From: Desulfobacula sp.
Lineage (GTDB): Bacteria > Desulfobacterota > Desulfobacteria > Desulfobacterales > Desulfobacteraceae
Reading direction: 5' to 3'
DNA length: 10,037 bases
NCBI GenBank assembly: GCA_027858355.1
Contig: JAQICW010000665.1
Location: 1-10,037 of the forward strand
Shown here: positions 1 through 7,220 of the stretch, in pieces
Layout of the letters: every line of letters starts with the position of its first letter
Position numbering within the stretch: position 1 is the first letter of the stretch
Made by a program: the position numbers and the translations under genes
Notes under the pieces: model-generated
Told to the model about the DNA's origin: nothing
The model's input: only the letters and a program-made list of their open reading frames with translations
Database searches by the model: none

Positions 1-100
1 ATACGATTCGTGGTCAAAACAAGACGTCGAAGATTTACATTTTTTTCTAGCGTTCTCCTTCCAAAATCCAGCATAACAATCCTTGCATATTGGGGTAAAT

Positions 101-3100
101 TTACCGCTTGCCCTGCAAAAGCTTTAAAAGATCATTGGCAGTGAGTTTGCCAGCTGTATCACTTCCGGCCAGAAGGCGCTGGGCAAGATCTCTTTTTTCC
201 TGGTGGAGCTTAACTATTCTCTCTTCAATGGTATCTTTAACAACCAGGCGATATACGGTCACAGGCCTGGTCTGACCGATTCTGTGGGCTCGGTCCGAAG
301 CCTGGTCTTCCACTGCAGGATTCCACCACGGGTCCATGTGGATGACATAATCGGCCGCAGTCAGATTCAAACCAAAGCCACCTGCCTTAAGGCTGATAAG
401 AAAAAGATCGCCTTCACCATTTTGAAAAGCTGCGATCCTTTCTTTCCGGGCTTTAGCCGGAGTTGAGCCATCCAGATATTGATAGGAGATGTTTTTTTTA
501 TCCAGAAATTTTTTCAAAATACTCAGGTGTCCTACAAACTGGCTGAAAACAAGGGCTTTGTGTTTGTTTTCTACAAGCTCTTCCACTACATTGCCAAACA
601 CTTTAAGTTTTGAGCTTTCAAGGTTGGCATCGGGTAAAACAAGTGCCGGATTACAACAGATCTGGCGCAGCCGGGTCAATTCTGCCAGGATTCTTAAGTG
701 CTTTGCCCCAGGAACAGCTTCTGCATTTTCTATGTTTTCAATAGCTTTAAGGCGCTGGGCTTCGTATAAAAGAGCCTCATCCCGGCTCATTTCAACTTTC
801 AGAGTGATCTCGGTTTTTTCAGGCAGCTCTTTTAAAACATCGGGTTTTAACCGCCGCAAAATAAAAGGCCGGATCAATTTTCTCAATCTTCCTGCAGCTT
901 CTTTGTCCTGATCCCGCTCTATGGGAATGGCAAAAGTGTTCTTAAACTTTTCAAATCCCCCGAGAAGACCTGGATTTAAAAAATTAAAAAGGGTACAGAG
1001 TTCATCCAGATGGTTTTCAACAGGTGTTCCAGTGGTGATCACCCTGAATGCAGCATTGAGCTTCATGGCAGCTTTTGAACGTTTGGTTTTCATGTTCTTA
1101 ATTGCCTGGGCCTCATCCAGTACAAGGGTCTGCCATTTAACACCAGACAAGTTTTCTGCCTCCACCTGGAGGAGACCATAGCTTGAAATAACAATATCAA
1201 AGGGTCCAACACCATCTATAAAATTTTTCCGGTTTCCAGGTCCAAAAACCAGTGGATTCAAGGTTGGAGCAAATTTCTTACATTCATCCTGCCAGTTTCC
1301 CATCACAGAAAGGGGAGCCACAACAAGCGAGGGCCCTTTGCCCGCATTCAGCAGGATGGCGGCAAGTGCCTGGATTGTTTTGCCAAGCCCCATATCATCG
1401 GCAAGACAGGCCCCCACATCCCAGTGGGCAAGTTGGGCAAGCCATTTAAATCCGTTAACCTGGTAATCACGTAACCGTGCCTGAAGGGTTCCCGGCACTG
1501 CCGAAGTAACAACCTCTTTTAATTTTTTGCAGTGCTCTTTCCAGGCTTTGTCACTTTTAAGTGAGCCAGCTTTTTCCGTAAGCTCCTCAATGGCCGGAAC
1601 TGCCAGAGGAGCAATCCGCAATCCCTTTCCGTGGGGTGTGGAATATGCCTTTAATTCATCCAGCCGTTTTTTCAGTGTCTGGGTGATTGCCAGAAAAGTG
1701 CCGTCATCCAGGGTTACAAACCGCCCGGAAGGATTATCAAGCAATTTCATCAGCTTTACCAGATCAATACTCAGATCCTTATCAACATCCAGTGTTCCCG
1801 TAGCCTCGAACCACTCCCTCTCCTTTTTAAGATGGAGACTGAAGTCACCAAATGATGCTGTGGATCGCACCTTGATCTTTTCTCCCCTGGGCCATTCCAA
1901 CACCACAGGTTTTTTACAGTCCTTGAGTTCTAAAAGGAGTTCCAGTGCTGTTTCAGGGTCATCTATGAGCCATTGACCGCCTACTGGTTCAAGCAATTCA
2001 AGGGTGGGGCAGGAGCCAATGACATCCATGACTTTTTCTTTCTCATTTTCCAAATTCCGCATTGTCTGTACCTTTGCGCCGTCAATTTCAGCAAAAACAG
2101 TGCTGCCCCCCCGTCCTGCCTTAAAATAGGAGCCCGTATCTGCAAAAGGTCTCGTAAAAACCTCAATACTGATTCCGTCCTGCCATGGCATGATATGAAC
2201 ATGGGGCGTTACGTCGGACCTTGTTTGCTTAGCATGAGCAGATCCCGCGACTGCAAGATCTGAATTTACCTGGACAAAAGAAGCAATGGACGTCACTGCC
2301 TGGCCGGCCATCTTTTTTGCTTTTTTTGGCAGTTCAATTCCGGTTCTACCCAGAATCCTGGCGATATTGGCATGTTTAGAAGAAAAAAAGACCACTTTAA
2401 ACCTTGTGGGTGTCTCCCTGATAACCCTGACCGAGTCATCGGTTTCAGGTGGCAAAGGATGGATAAAAAGCTTCATTTTCCCTTTTTGCATCCGCAATCT
2501 TACTTCCGGTTCGCCCATGAAAAGTTCCACAGGACTTTCCAGCGAACCTTCGAGAAAAAGAAGCGGATGACCCACCAGAGCGGAGAAAACTTTTTTTTCA
2601 TCAAAAATATATTCAACATCATAATACCCACGATATCCGCTTCTATATGAATACTCCATAATTGTACTTGCAACCTGCCTGTCCTGGTCTGTGAGTCCTT
2701 CCATGGTCTGATAATTGTTGCGCAGGTTTTTCAATCCAACTGCCCTGCCTTTTGTCCAAGTCCCTTTTTTTGATAATTTCTGGAGCCTCGGGGCAATATG
2801 GCCGGAATTATATTTTTCACTGTGAAATAAAATCCATATAAGACGTTGACTGCTTGATGTCTCTTTGAATTCCAGTTCTTTTTGTTCTCCTTCTCCCATG
2901 CGGATCAGAGAATTTAAAATCTTTTCCCATTGTGGAACGGGTTTTACAATGGCGGTAATGGTTTTTGTTCCGCATTGCTGGTGAATGTTTACAGAAAGCT
3001 TTTGGTTTTCCTCTGGATTGTGACCCAGGTCTGCAAGAAGGGCGGACACCTCAGCCTGAAACCATAAATTATCCAATGCAACGGACCTTTCTTTGATTCT

Positions 3101-4291
3101 TTCCAGCAGGTCAATATATCCCGCTGCTTTTTTTTTATTTGCCCAGCTTAATACAAGGACATTTAAAAATAACTGGATGGCATCTTGTTGATAACGGATT
3201 GAATAATACAATATATCAGCGGATTCATTCACATCGATGATAATGCCCAGTAGATCCCGGAAAATTGATTTTAAAGCCTTTAAAAGGTTTTCTTGTTCAC
3301 TGCCGGTTTTCAGGGCCTGATCAATATAGATCAGTGCGGCCTTATAACTTGCAGTTTCCCGGCTTTTTAACAGGGCAAACAAAAAAAACAAGCCCATATT
3401 GCCTTCAAAAAAAACATTTTTTTTTCTTGTCCCTTTTTTCAATACGTCAAGGGCTGAATTAAAATGTTCCAATGCCTTTTTATTTTTATTGCAAATCATC
3501 ATGGCCCACCCCTGGTGACCCGAATGGTAATAGGACTGATGATTTTCAAGTTCTTTTAGATATTTTTTGTGTGATTTTATATCTCCACGATACAATAATA
3601 ATTCAAGCATTTTGCTTTTTTCCGGTACCATGTCCTTAACCTTTGGGAAAAGGTACAGGACATATTCAAATGAATCTTTTGCCGGTTCCATCCTGCTCCC
3701 GGCAGATTCCAGCAGATATACCAGTGTTTTAAAGGCAAGGTCAGGAGGAATTGAATCAAACAGCTCCGGATAAAAAGGACGGTTGAACAACTTTAAAAGG
3801 GGAGGCGTTTCCCTGAATTCCATTGAGAAATAAACCTGACCCTCTTGATATAATTGCGCCACATTAACTGTTCGCTTTTTAGACAAAACCGACATCTGGA
3901 GCAGCCTGTAAAAATCTTTTAAATTTCGAAAAAGCATGCTGCCGTCATAATTTTTTTTTAAAGGCGAAGTTTCCAGAATAACCGTAAGAAAGTGATCATA
4001 ATTATCGTCCCGGACCACATCAACAAGAGCAACCGGCCGTATTGATTCCGGACATAAGAGGCCCTGTGGCTTTTTTAAAATAATACCCATCCCGGCAAGA
4101 TCATTTACAATGGGCTGAATGGTTTTTTGAACAAATAATTTTTCATTGCTATCACTGAATCCAAGTACAGTTAAACAATAGATCATGTCCTTTTGTCTAA
4201 ATTCAAAAACCTGTACTGCAAGCAGCTGGATCACAGTTTTAAAAAAAGGAGAGAGTCCATGGTATTTTTCAACAGCATTTATATTTTCCAT
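101..4291 (-). CDS. Large SNF2-family DEAD/DEAH-box ATPase (1396 aa)
   Basis: SNF2/Rad54-type ATP-dependent DNA translocase, presumably cytosolic and acting on protein-DNA complexes. The motor fills roughly residues 935-1390: RDYQ near 941-944, Walker A DDMGLGKT at 965-972 (Lys971), Walker B DEAQ at 1059-1062, motif III TTGTP at 1086-1090, motif V GGFGLNLT at 1304-1311 and motif VI DRAHRIGQ at 1333-1340. All are intact, so it should hydrolyse ATP. Residues 1 to about 560 are mostly helical with TPR-like stretches; about 560-930 look like a beta-rich SNF2-associated region. No SWIM-type Cys/His zinc cluster is visible. It is longer than typical bacterial SNF2 proteins because of the N-terminal part. 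The ATG at 4291 has only a weak upstream ribosome site, but no better start is apparent. It is divergent from the gene at 4455. The coding sequence contains several 8-9 base homopolymers yet remains open. Family assignment is certain; cellular role is unknown (repair, transcription recycling or defence are all possible). Confidence 0.96.
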   Translation of the reverse strand: MENINAVEKYHGLSPFFKTVIQLLAVQVFEFRQKDMIYCLTVLGFSDSNEKLFVQKTIQPIVNDLAGMGIILKKPQGLLCPESIRPVALVDVVRDDNYDHFLTVILETSPLKKNYDGSMLFRNLKDFYRLLQMSVLSKKRTVNVAQLYQEGQVYFSMEFRETPPLLKLFNRPFYPELFDSIPPDLAFKTLVYLLESAGSRMEPAKDSFEYVLYLFPKVKDMVPEKSKMLELLLYRGDIKSHKKYLKELENHQSYYHSGHQGWAMMICNKNKKALEHFNSALDVLKKGTRKKNVFFEGNMGLFFLFALLKSRETASYKAALIYIDQALKTGSEQENLLKALKSIFRDLLGIIIDVNESADILYYSIRYQQDAIQLFLNVLVLSWANKKKAAGYIDLLERIKERSVALDNLWFQAEVSALLADLGHNPEENQKLSVNIHQQCGTKTITAIVKPVPQWEKILNSLIRMGEGEQKELEFKETSSSQRLIWILFHSEKYNSGHIAPRLQKLSKKGTWTKGRAVGLKNLRNNYQTMEGLTDQDRQVASTIMEYSYRSGYRGYYDVEYIFDEKKVFSALVGHPLLFLEGSLESPVELFMGEPEVRLRMQKGKMKLFIHPLPPETDDSVRVIRETPTRFKVVFFSSKHANIARILGRTGIELPKKAKKMAGQAVTSIASFVQVNSDLAVAGSAHAKQTRSDVTPHVHIMPWQDGISIEVFTRPFADTGSYFKAGRGGSTVFAEIDGAKVQTMRNLENEKEKVMDVIGSCPTLELLEPVGGQWLIDDPETALELLLELKDCKKPVVLEWPRGEKIKVRSTASFGDFSLHLKKEREWFEATGTLDVDKDLSIDLVKLMKLLDNPSGRFVTLDDGTFLAITQTLKKRLDELKAYSTPHGKGLRIAPLAVPAIEELTEKAGSLKSDKAWKEHCKKLKEVVTSAVPGTLQARLRDYQVNGFKWLAQLAHWDVGACLADDMGLGKTIQALAAILLNAGKGPSLVVAPLSVMGNWQDECKKFAPTLNPLVFGPGNRKNFIDGVGPFDIVISSYGLLQVEAENLSGVKWQTLVLDEAQAIKNMKTKRSKAAMKLNAAFRVITTGTPVENHLDELCTLFNFLNPGLLGGFEKFKNTFAIPIERDQDKEAAGRLRKLIRPFILRRLKPDVLKELPEKTEITLKVEMSRDEALLYEAQRLKAIENIENAEAVPGAKHLRILAELTRLRQICCNPALVLPDANLESSKLKVFGNVVEELVENKHKALVFSQFVGHLSILKKFLDKKNISYQYLDGSTPAKARKERIAAFQNGEGDLFLISLKAGGFGLNLTAADYVIHMDPWWNPAVEDQASDRAHRIGQTRPVTVYRLVVKDTIEERIVKLHQEKRDLAQRLLAGSDTAGKLTANDLLKLLQGKR

Positions 4292-4454
4292 ATATTTTAT
4301 TTACCAATCCCTGTTTTTTATGTTAACCATGACCCTGTATTTTGCAGAATTTTTACATGTGGAATGCAAAAAAACTTCAAAAGATAAGAGCTTTAAGGAG
4401 AATGCACTCGATACTTTTTCAAGGTATTTTTTACCCTATCAAAAGGATGAAATA
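4292..4454. promoter_or_regulatory. Divergent intergenic region between the SNF2 gene and its partner
   Basis: These 163 AT-rich bases separate two head-to-head genes and must hold the leader, and probably the promoters, of both. I see no convincing -35/-10 pair or palindromic operator by eye. The plus-strand frame of the partner gene is open right through this region and into the SNF2 coding sequence as far as 4185. That is why a naive start call would give a 659-aa protein overlapping the SNF2 gene. The region also contains a 17-codon ORF (4402-4455) whose TAA overlaps the partner ATG. Confidence 0.5.
4443..4447 (+). promoter_or_regulatory. Ribosome binding site that decides the start at 4455
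   Basis: AAGGA lies 7 bases before the ATG at 4455 (AAGGATGAAATAATG), a near-ideal arrangement. The in-frame ATGs at 4185, 4320 and 4329 have no comparable site. The extra residues they would add (a Phe/Tyr-rich, low-complexity stretch) look like translated leader rather than protein. Confidence 0.7.
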
Positions 4455-6164
4455 ATGGCACGCTTTCAAGATGATTACAAGACTTTAAAACACGCATTAA
4501 ATGATGTTTACGGCGTACACGAACTCAAAGGTCTGGCAAAGAATTTCAATGCAAAATTCCCCACACGAAAATTTGAACTGATTGATCATATCGCATCCAC
4601 TGTGTTTGCAGATCTTAACTCCATAATTTCAAAATTTTCTCCAATAGCAGTCAATGCCCTTGCCGAAGCTGTCCATAATTGGGATGGTAAATTTAAATCA
4701 AAAGCATTTTGTGCCAAATACGGTGGTCTGCCCACAAAGAGTTCCACAAAACAAAACGAGATGGAATTGATATTTGCATTTTTTATTAATGGTGCTATTC
4801 CAGCAGACCTGATGGCACAGCTTCAAAAGATTATCAAACCGCCGGCGCCTGAAAAAATCTATTATGAAAATCTGCCGGAAAAGCATGATCTGACAGTCAG
4901 AAAAACAGCCCATGAATCCTGCATAAATTTGCATACACTGCTTGCTATGGTAAAAGAAAAAAAAATCAAGGTCAGCCAAAAAACAGGCCGTGCCACCGCT
5001 GCTACTATAAAAAAAATTACATCAACTCTCTATGAAGGTGATTTTTATGAAGATGATTCAATCGGCCCGATGCAGTCATTTACATGGCCTTTACTACTAC
5101 AGGGCGGCGGACTGGCATCCATTGACGGAAATCTTCTAAAATTAACCCAAAAAGGGAAAACGCTTCAAAACAAAGATCTGGCACAGGGCATCAAGGCAAT
5201 CTTTAAAAAATGGGAAAAGACCAAAATTATAGATGAATTTACCAGAGTAACTGCCATCAAGGGACAAAAAGCAGGTAGAGGAAGGGCTATGAGCTCTCCT
5301 GTCCGGCGAAGGCCTGTAATTAACGAAGTCATGGCCCGCCTTGAACCTGGAAGATGGGTTCAAGTAAATGAAGTGGCAAGATTCATCTGTTCTGAAAATT
5401 ACACCTTTGAAATGCAAAATTATGAGTGGAAGCTTTATTTTGGTGATCCCAATTATGGTAATTTAGGCTATTATGATACCTGGCCGCTTCTACAGTTAAG
5501 ATACCTGCTGATATATTTTTTTGAATATTGTGCCACATTAGGTCTTCTGGATGTAGCTTATAAACATCCGGATTATGCCCGCCCGGATTTTCAATCCTGC
5601 TGGGGGGCAGATGAGTATAAATTTTTAAGTATGAGTGATGGTTTAATGTATATTCGACTAAATGATCTTGGTGCCTGGGTCATGGATATTTTTCAAGAAT
5701 ACGGGACCTTAAACAGCCAGACATTTGAAGCACATGGCACTGATATCATCCATATCGGAAAAGGGACGCTGACTGCTGATCATTCCATTTATCTTGATAA
5801 AATTGGAAATCAGGAAGAAACTGGGAAATGGCATATTTCCACCACATCTATACTTTTGGCAGTCCAGGAAGGAGACACCACAAAAAACATTAAAAAATTT
5901 ATCAAAAAAATCATATCCGGCAAATTCAACAACTCTTTTATTCAATTGTTTAATGAGGTTGAAGATCGAAGTGGGCAGGTAACTAAAAAAGGCAAAGCCA
6001 GTTTATTGGAATGTCACTCACAAATCCGCAAGCAGATATTAATTGATTCAAAATTAAGCCGGCTGTGCCTTCCGGCCGGAAAGCATCATATTGTTATTCT
6101 GCCGGGAAAAGATCAGCTTTTTGCAAAGCATTTGAAGGCGTTAGGCATTATTATCGGAAAATAA
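4455..6164 (+). CDS. Winged-helix protein with XPB/Ssl2 N-terminal-like (Helicase_C_3) C-terminus
   Basis: This 569-aa cytosolic protein has no signal peptide and no helicase motor motifs. Residues about 159-205 (SINLHTLL-type start, then KVSQKTGRATAATIKKI) look like a helix-turn-helix followed by the conserved WPLLLQGGGL at about 211-220, then LKLTQKGK. A second wing-like segment, PVINEVMARLEPGRWVQVNE, falls at about 287-306, followed by LGYYDTWPLLQLRY and a WG-D-YKFLS-SDGLMYIRL block. The last 130 residues (WHISTTSILLAVQEGDTTK, a GKASLLEC segment, HHIVILPG and KALGI) follow the pattern of the XPB/Ssl2 N-terminal or Helicase_C_3 fold, as found in motor-less bacterial helicase-associated proteins. 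This assignment is from pattern memory, not a profile search. The start at 4455 is chosen for its AAGGA site; a longer 659-aa form from 4185 is possible but unlikely. The head-to-head position with the SNF2 ATPase suggests a partner or adaptor for it. Confidence 0.85.
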   Translation: MARFQDDYKTLKHALNDVYGVHELKGLAKNFNAKFPTRKFELIDHIASTVFADLNSIISKFSPIAVNALAEAVHNWDGKFKSKAFCAKYGGLPTKSSTKQNEMELIFAFFINGAIPADLMAQLQKIIKPPAPEKIYYENLPEKHDLTVRKTAHESCINLHTLLAMVKEKKIKVSQKTGRATAATIKKITSTLYEGDFYEDDSIGPMQSFTWPLLLQGGGLASIDGNLLKLTQKGKTLQNKDLAQGIKAIFKKWEKTKIIDEFTRVTAIKGQKAGRGRAMSSPVRRRPVINEVMARLEPGRWVQVNEVARFICSENYTFEMQNYEWKLYFGDPNYGNLGYYDTWPLLQLRYLLIYFFEYCATLGLLDVAYKHPDYARPDFQSCWGADEYKFLSMSDGLMYIRLNDLGAWVMDIFQEYGTLNSQTFEAHGTDIIHIGKGTLTADHSIYLDKIGNQEETGKWHISTTSILLAVQEGDTTKNIKKFIKKIISGKFNNSFIQLFNEVEDRSGQVTKKGKASLLECHSQIRKQILIDSKLSRLCLPAGKHHIVILPGKDQLFAKHLKALGIIIGK

Positions 6165-6200
6165 AAACCATACCGCCTTCATTTGGGAATAAACAATGTT

Positions 6201-6311
6201 CTATGGGATTCCATCTTTCAAAACTATAGCCGGATTTTTTAATTCAGCGATGCCTAGAAGTAGGGTGTTTTTACTACAGCCAAGACGGATTAATGTGAAG
6301 AGCAGGACCAT
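6201..6311 (-). pseudogene. Possible hsdR remnant (type I restriction nuclease motif)
   Basis: A 36-codon ORF starts directly after the TAG of the preceding broken ORF. It contains LGIAELKNPA at residues 19-28. In the N-terminal nuclease domain of type I restriction subunits (HsdR) the PD-(D/E)XK core reads like LAVIELKNPADE, with catalytic Glu and Lys; the match here is Glu23 and Lys25. No further HsdR sequence is recognisable on either side, and the gene of about 1000 codons is otherwise gone. Its position downstream of an hsdS remnant on the same strand is where hsdR often lies. The match covers only about ten residues, so this is tentative; chance similarity remains possible. Confidence 0.4.
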
Positions 6312-6645
6312 CTATATTTCTTCTATCACATCTACAAACAGATCTTTGGCGTCATTGAACAAGGTATCGATTTCTTCAATGCGGCCGTTTTTTTCAATCC
6401 TTTTATTCAGAATCCTTAATTCATGCAGACAGTGATTCCGGTATTCCTGATCGATTTCAAAGGTATCAAACAGGCCGATCAGCGCCGCCGATTTGATACT
6501 CTTTTTCAATAAACGAAAATACAGTATCCATATTTTTTGACATCCGGTCTTCAAACCCGAACGTCATCTGTCTTGGTTCAAGTTCTACCTTTTTGATAAG
6601 TATAGTGGAGATCACAGGGGCTGTTAAATACTGCGAAAGCAGCAT
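6312..6645 (-). pseudogene. Frameshifted small ORF (about 111 aa if restored), unknown function
   Basis: An ATG at 6645 follows a good ribosome site (AAGGA, 7-base spacing) that overlaps the TAA of the upstream 74-aa gene, so the two were made as an operon. The frame begins MLLSQYLTAPVISTILIKKV and stops after 59 codons. The next frame carries a well-formed helical sequence, SAALIGLFDTFEIDQEYRNH, to the TAG at 6312. Removing one base from the five-A run (plus-strand T run 6502-6506) joins the two into one continuous protein reading FSFIEKSIKSAALIGLF. This could be decay, a sequencing error or slippage. I do not recognise the family. The restored product is soluble, helical and acidic at its C-terminus (DLFVDVIEEI). 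Confidence 0.6.
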
Positions 6646-6657
6646 AAAGTAATCCTT

Positions 6658-6882
6658 TTATTTTTTTATATCCTTCATTTGCTTTTTCAAAATTTCCAGT
6701 ACATTGCTGCCGATTTTTTTTGCAATCATATGGGCATCATCCACAATTTTTTCTGCATGAGCGGATATAACTGCTTCATCGGGTAAAGCTGTGCCGGATT
6801 TTTCATATTGCCAGACAAGAAGCTTCTTGGCAAAAGCAACCTGCTGTTTCCGGATAAATCCATTCTTTCCAAAAATAGCCAT
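6658..6882 (-). CDS. Small protein of 74 aa linked to the type I R-M remnant, function unknown
   Basis: Starts MAIFGKNGFIRKQQVAFAKK and ends LEILKKQMKDIKK: basic, mostly helical, no membrane segment. The ATG at 6882 is chosen because AGAGG lies 9 bases upstream; in-frame ATGs at 6900 and 6942 have no such site, and the latter overlaps the hsdS fragment. It begins 28 bases after the stop of the hsdS remnant and ends 12 bases before the next ORF, whose ribosome site overlaps this stop codon, so all three look like one transcript. The pattern of an FGKNGFIRK-type N-terminus and a VDDAH-IA-K-G-NVLEI core looks like a real conserved protein. My impression that such proteins sit between hsdS and hsdR elsewhere is unverified. 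It is intact while its neighbours are broken. Confidence 0.65.
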   Translation of the reverse strand: MAIFGKNGFIRKQQVAFAKKLLVWQYEKSGTALPDEAVISAHAEKIVDDAHMIAKKIGSNVLEILKKQMKDIKK

Positions 6883-6910
6883 AGACGTATACCTCTTCAT
6901 GATATCAATT

Positions 6911-7162
6911 TCAAATCTGATTGCTGCAGCAAATTTCAACAATCATTCCATTCCCACTGATCCCAGGTCCTGAATCCCCATCCAAGTTCCTTGAATCGGT
7001 CATGATCATTTTTGCCTTCTCCTCCATAATCCGCTTCAAAAGCTTTTCCGCTGGTACATCATTGGGGTCCTGGGGCACCAGTTCGTCCCGGAAGGCTTTG
7101 GCAAGGACGGATTGGGAGAGTTTGTCGATGAGTGCTTTGGCATTTTGGTAATGGGTTTCCAA
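6911..7162 (-). pseudogene. hsdS: C-terminal remnant of a type I restriction specificity subunit (HsdS)
   Basis: The segment LSQSVLAKAFRDELVPQDP followed by NDVPAEKLLKRI is the hallmark C-terminal end of many HsdS proteins (usually KLTQSILAKAFRGELVPQDPNDEPA). Normal HsdS has about 400-450 residues with two target recognition domains; here only about 50 recognisable residues survive, entered from the last part of the coiled coil (ETHYQNAKALIDKL). The frame is open only back to a TGA at 7190-7192, and the first usable start is a TTG at 7162 with no clear ribosome site. The deletion ends within about 60 bases of the fic stop codon, so the missing part was removed right up to fic. The last 30 residues, including GDSGPGISGNG, do not look like HsdS. 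It cannot direct DNA recognition. Confidence 0.85.
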
Positions 7163-7220
7163 TTCGTCGCAAGCTCTGTCGTGAGTTTGTCACAAGTTTT
7201 TGTCATAAGATGTCGCAAGT
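7163..7220 (-). repeat. Degenerate 11-12 bp tandem motif between fic and the hsdS remnant
   Basis: Read on the minus strand after the fic stop: ACTTGCGACAT, CTTATGACAAA, AACTTGTGACAA, ACTCACGACAG, AGCTTGCGACGA. About five imperfect copies share a CTTGYGACA core with a spacing near one helical turn. It lies exactly at the junction between fic and the surviving hsdS end. It could be a decayed minisatellite from a coding repeat, a deletion scar, or a chance pattern; five short copies with substitutions is weak evidence. Confidence 0.35.

Noticed and set aside
30..75. Strong AAGGAG followed by an ATG on the minus strand downstream of the SNF2 gene
   Set aside because: The ATG is followed at once by TAA, so no protein is encoded; no gene can be supported before the window ends.
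1981..2202. Alternative-frame ORFs inside the SNF2 gene
   Set aside because: Lie within a gene whose frame is fully supported by helicase motifs; they lack ribosome sites and resemble no family.
4185..4454. N-terminal extension of the plus-strand partner gene (659-aa version)
   Set aside because: It would overlap the SNF2 coding sequence by about 107 bases, its ATGs lack ribosome sites, and the extra residues look like translated leader. The ATG at 4455 has an AAGGA at ideal spacing.
6165..6260. Intrinsic terminator between the convergent genes
   Set aside because: T runs are present but no GC-rich stem precedes them on either strand.
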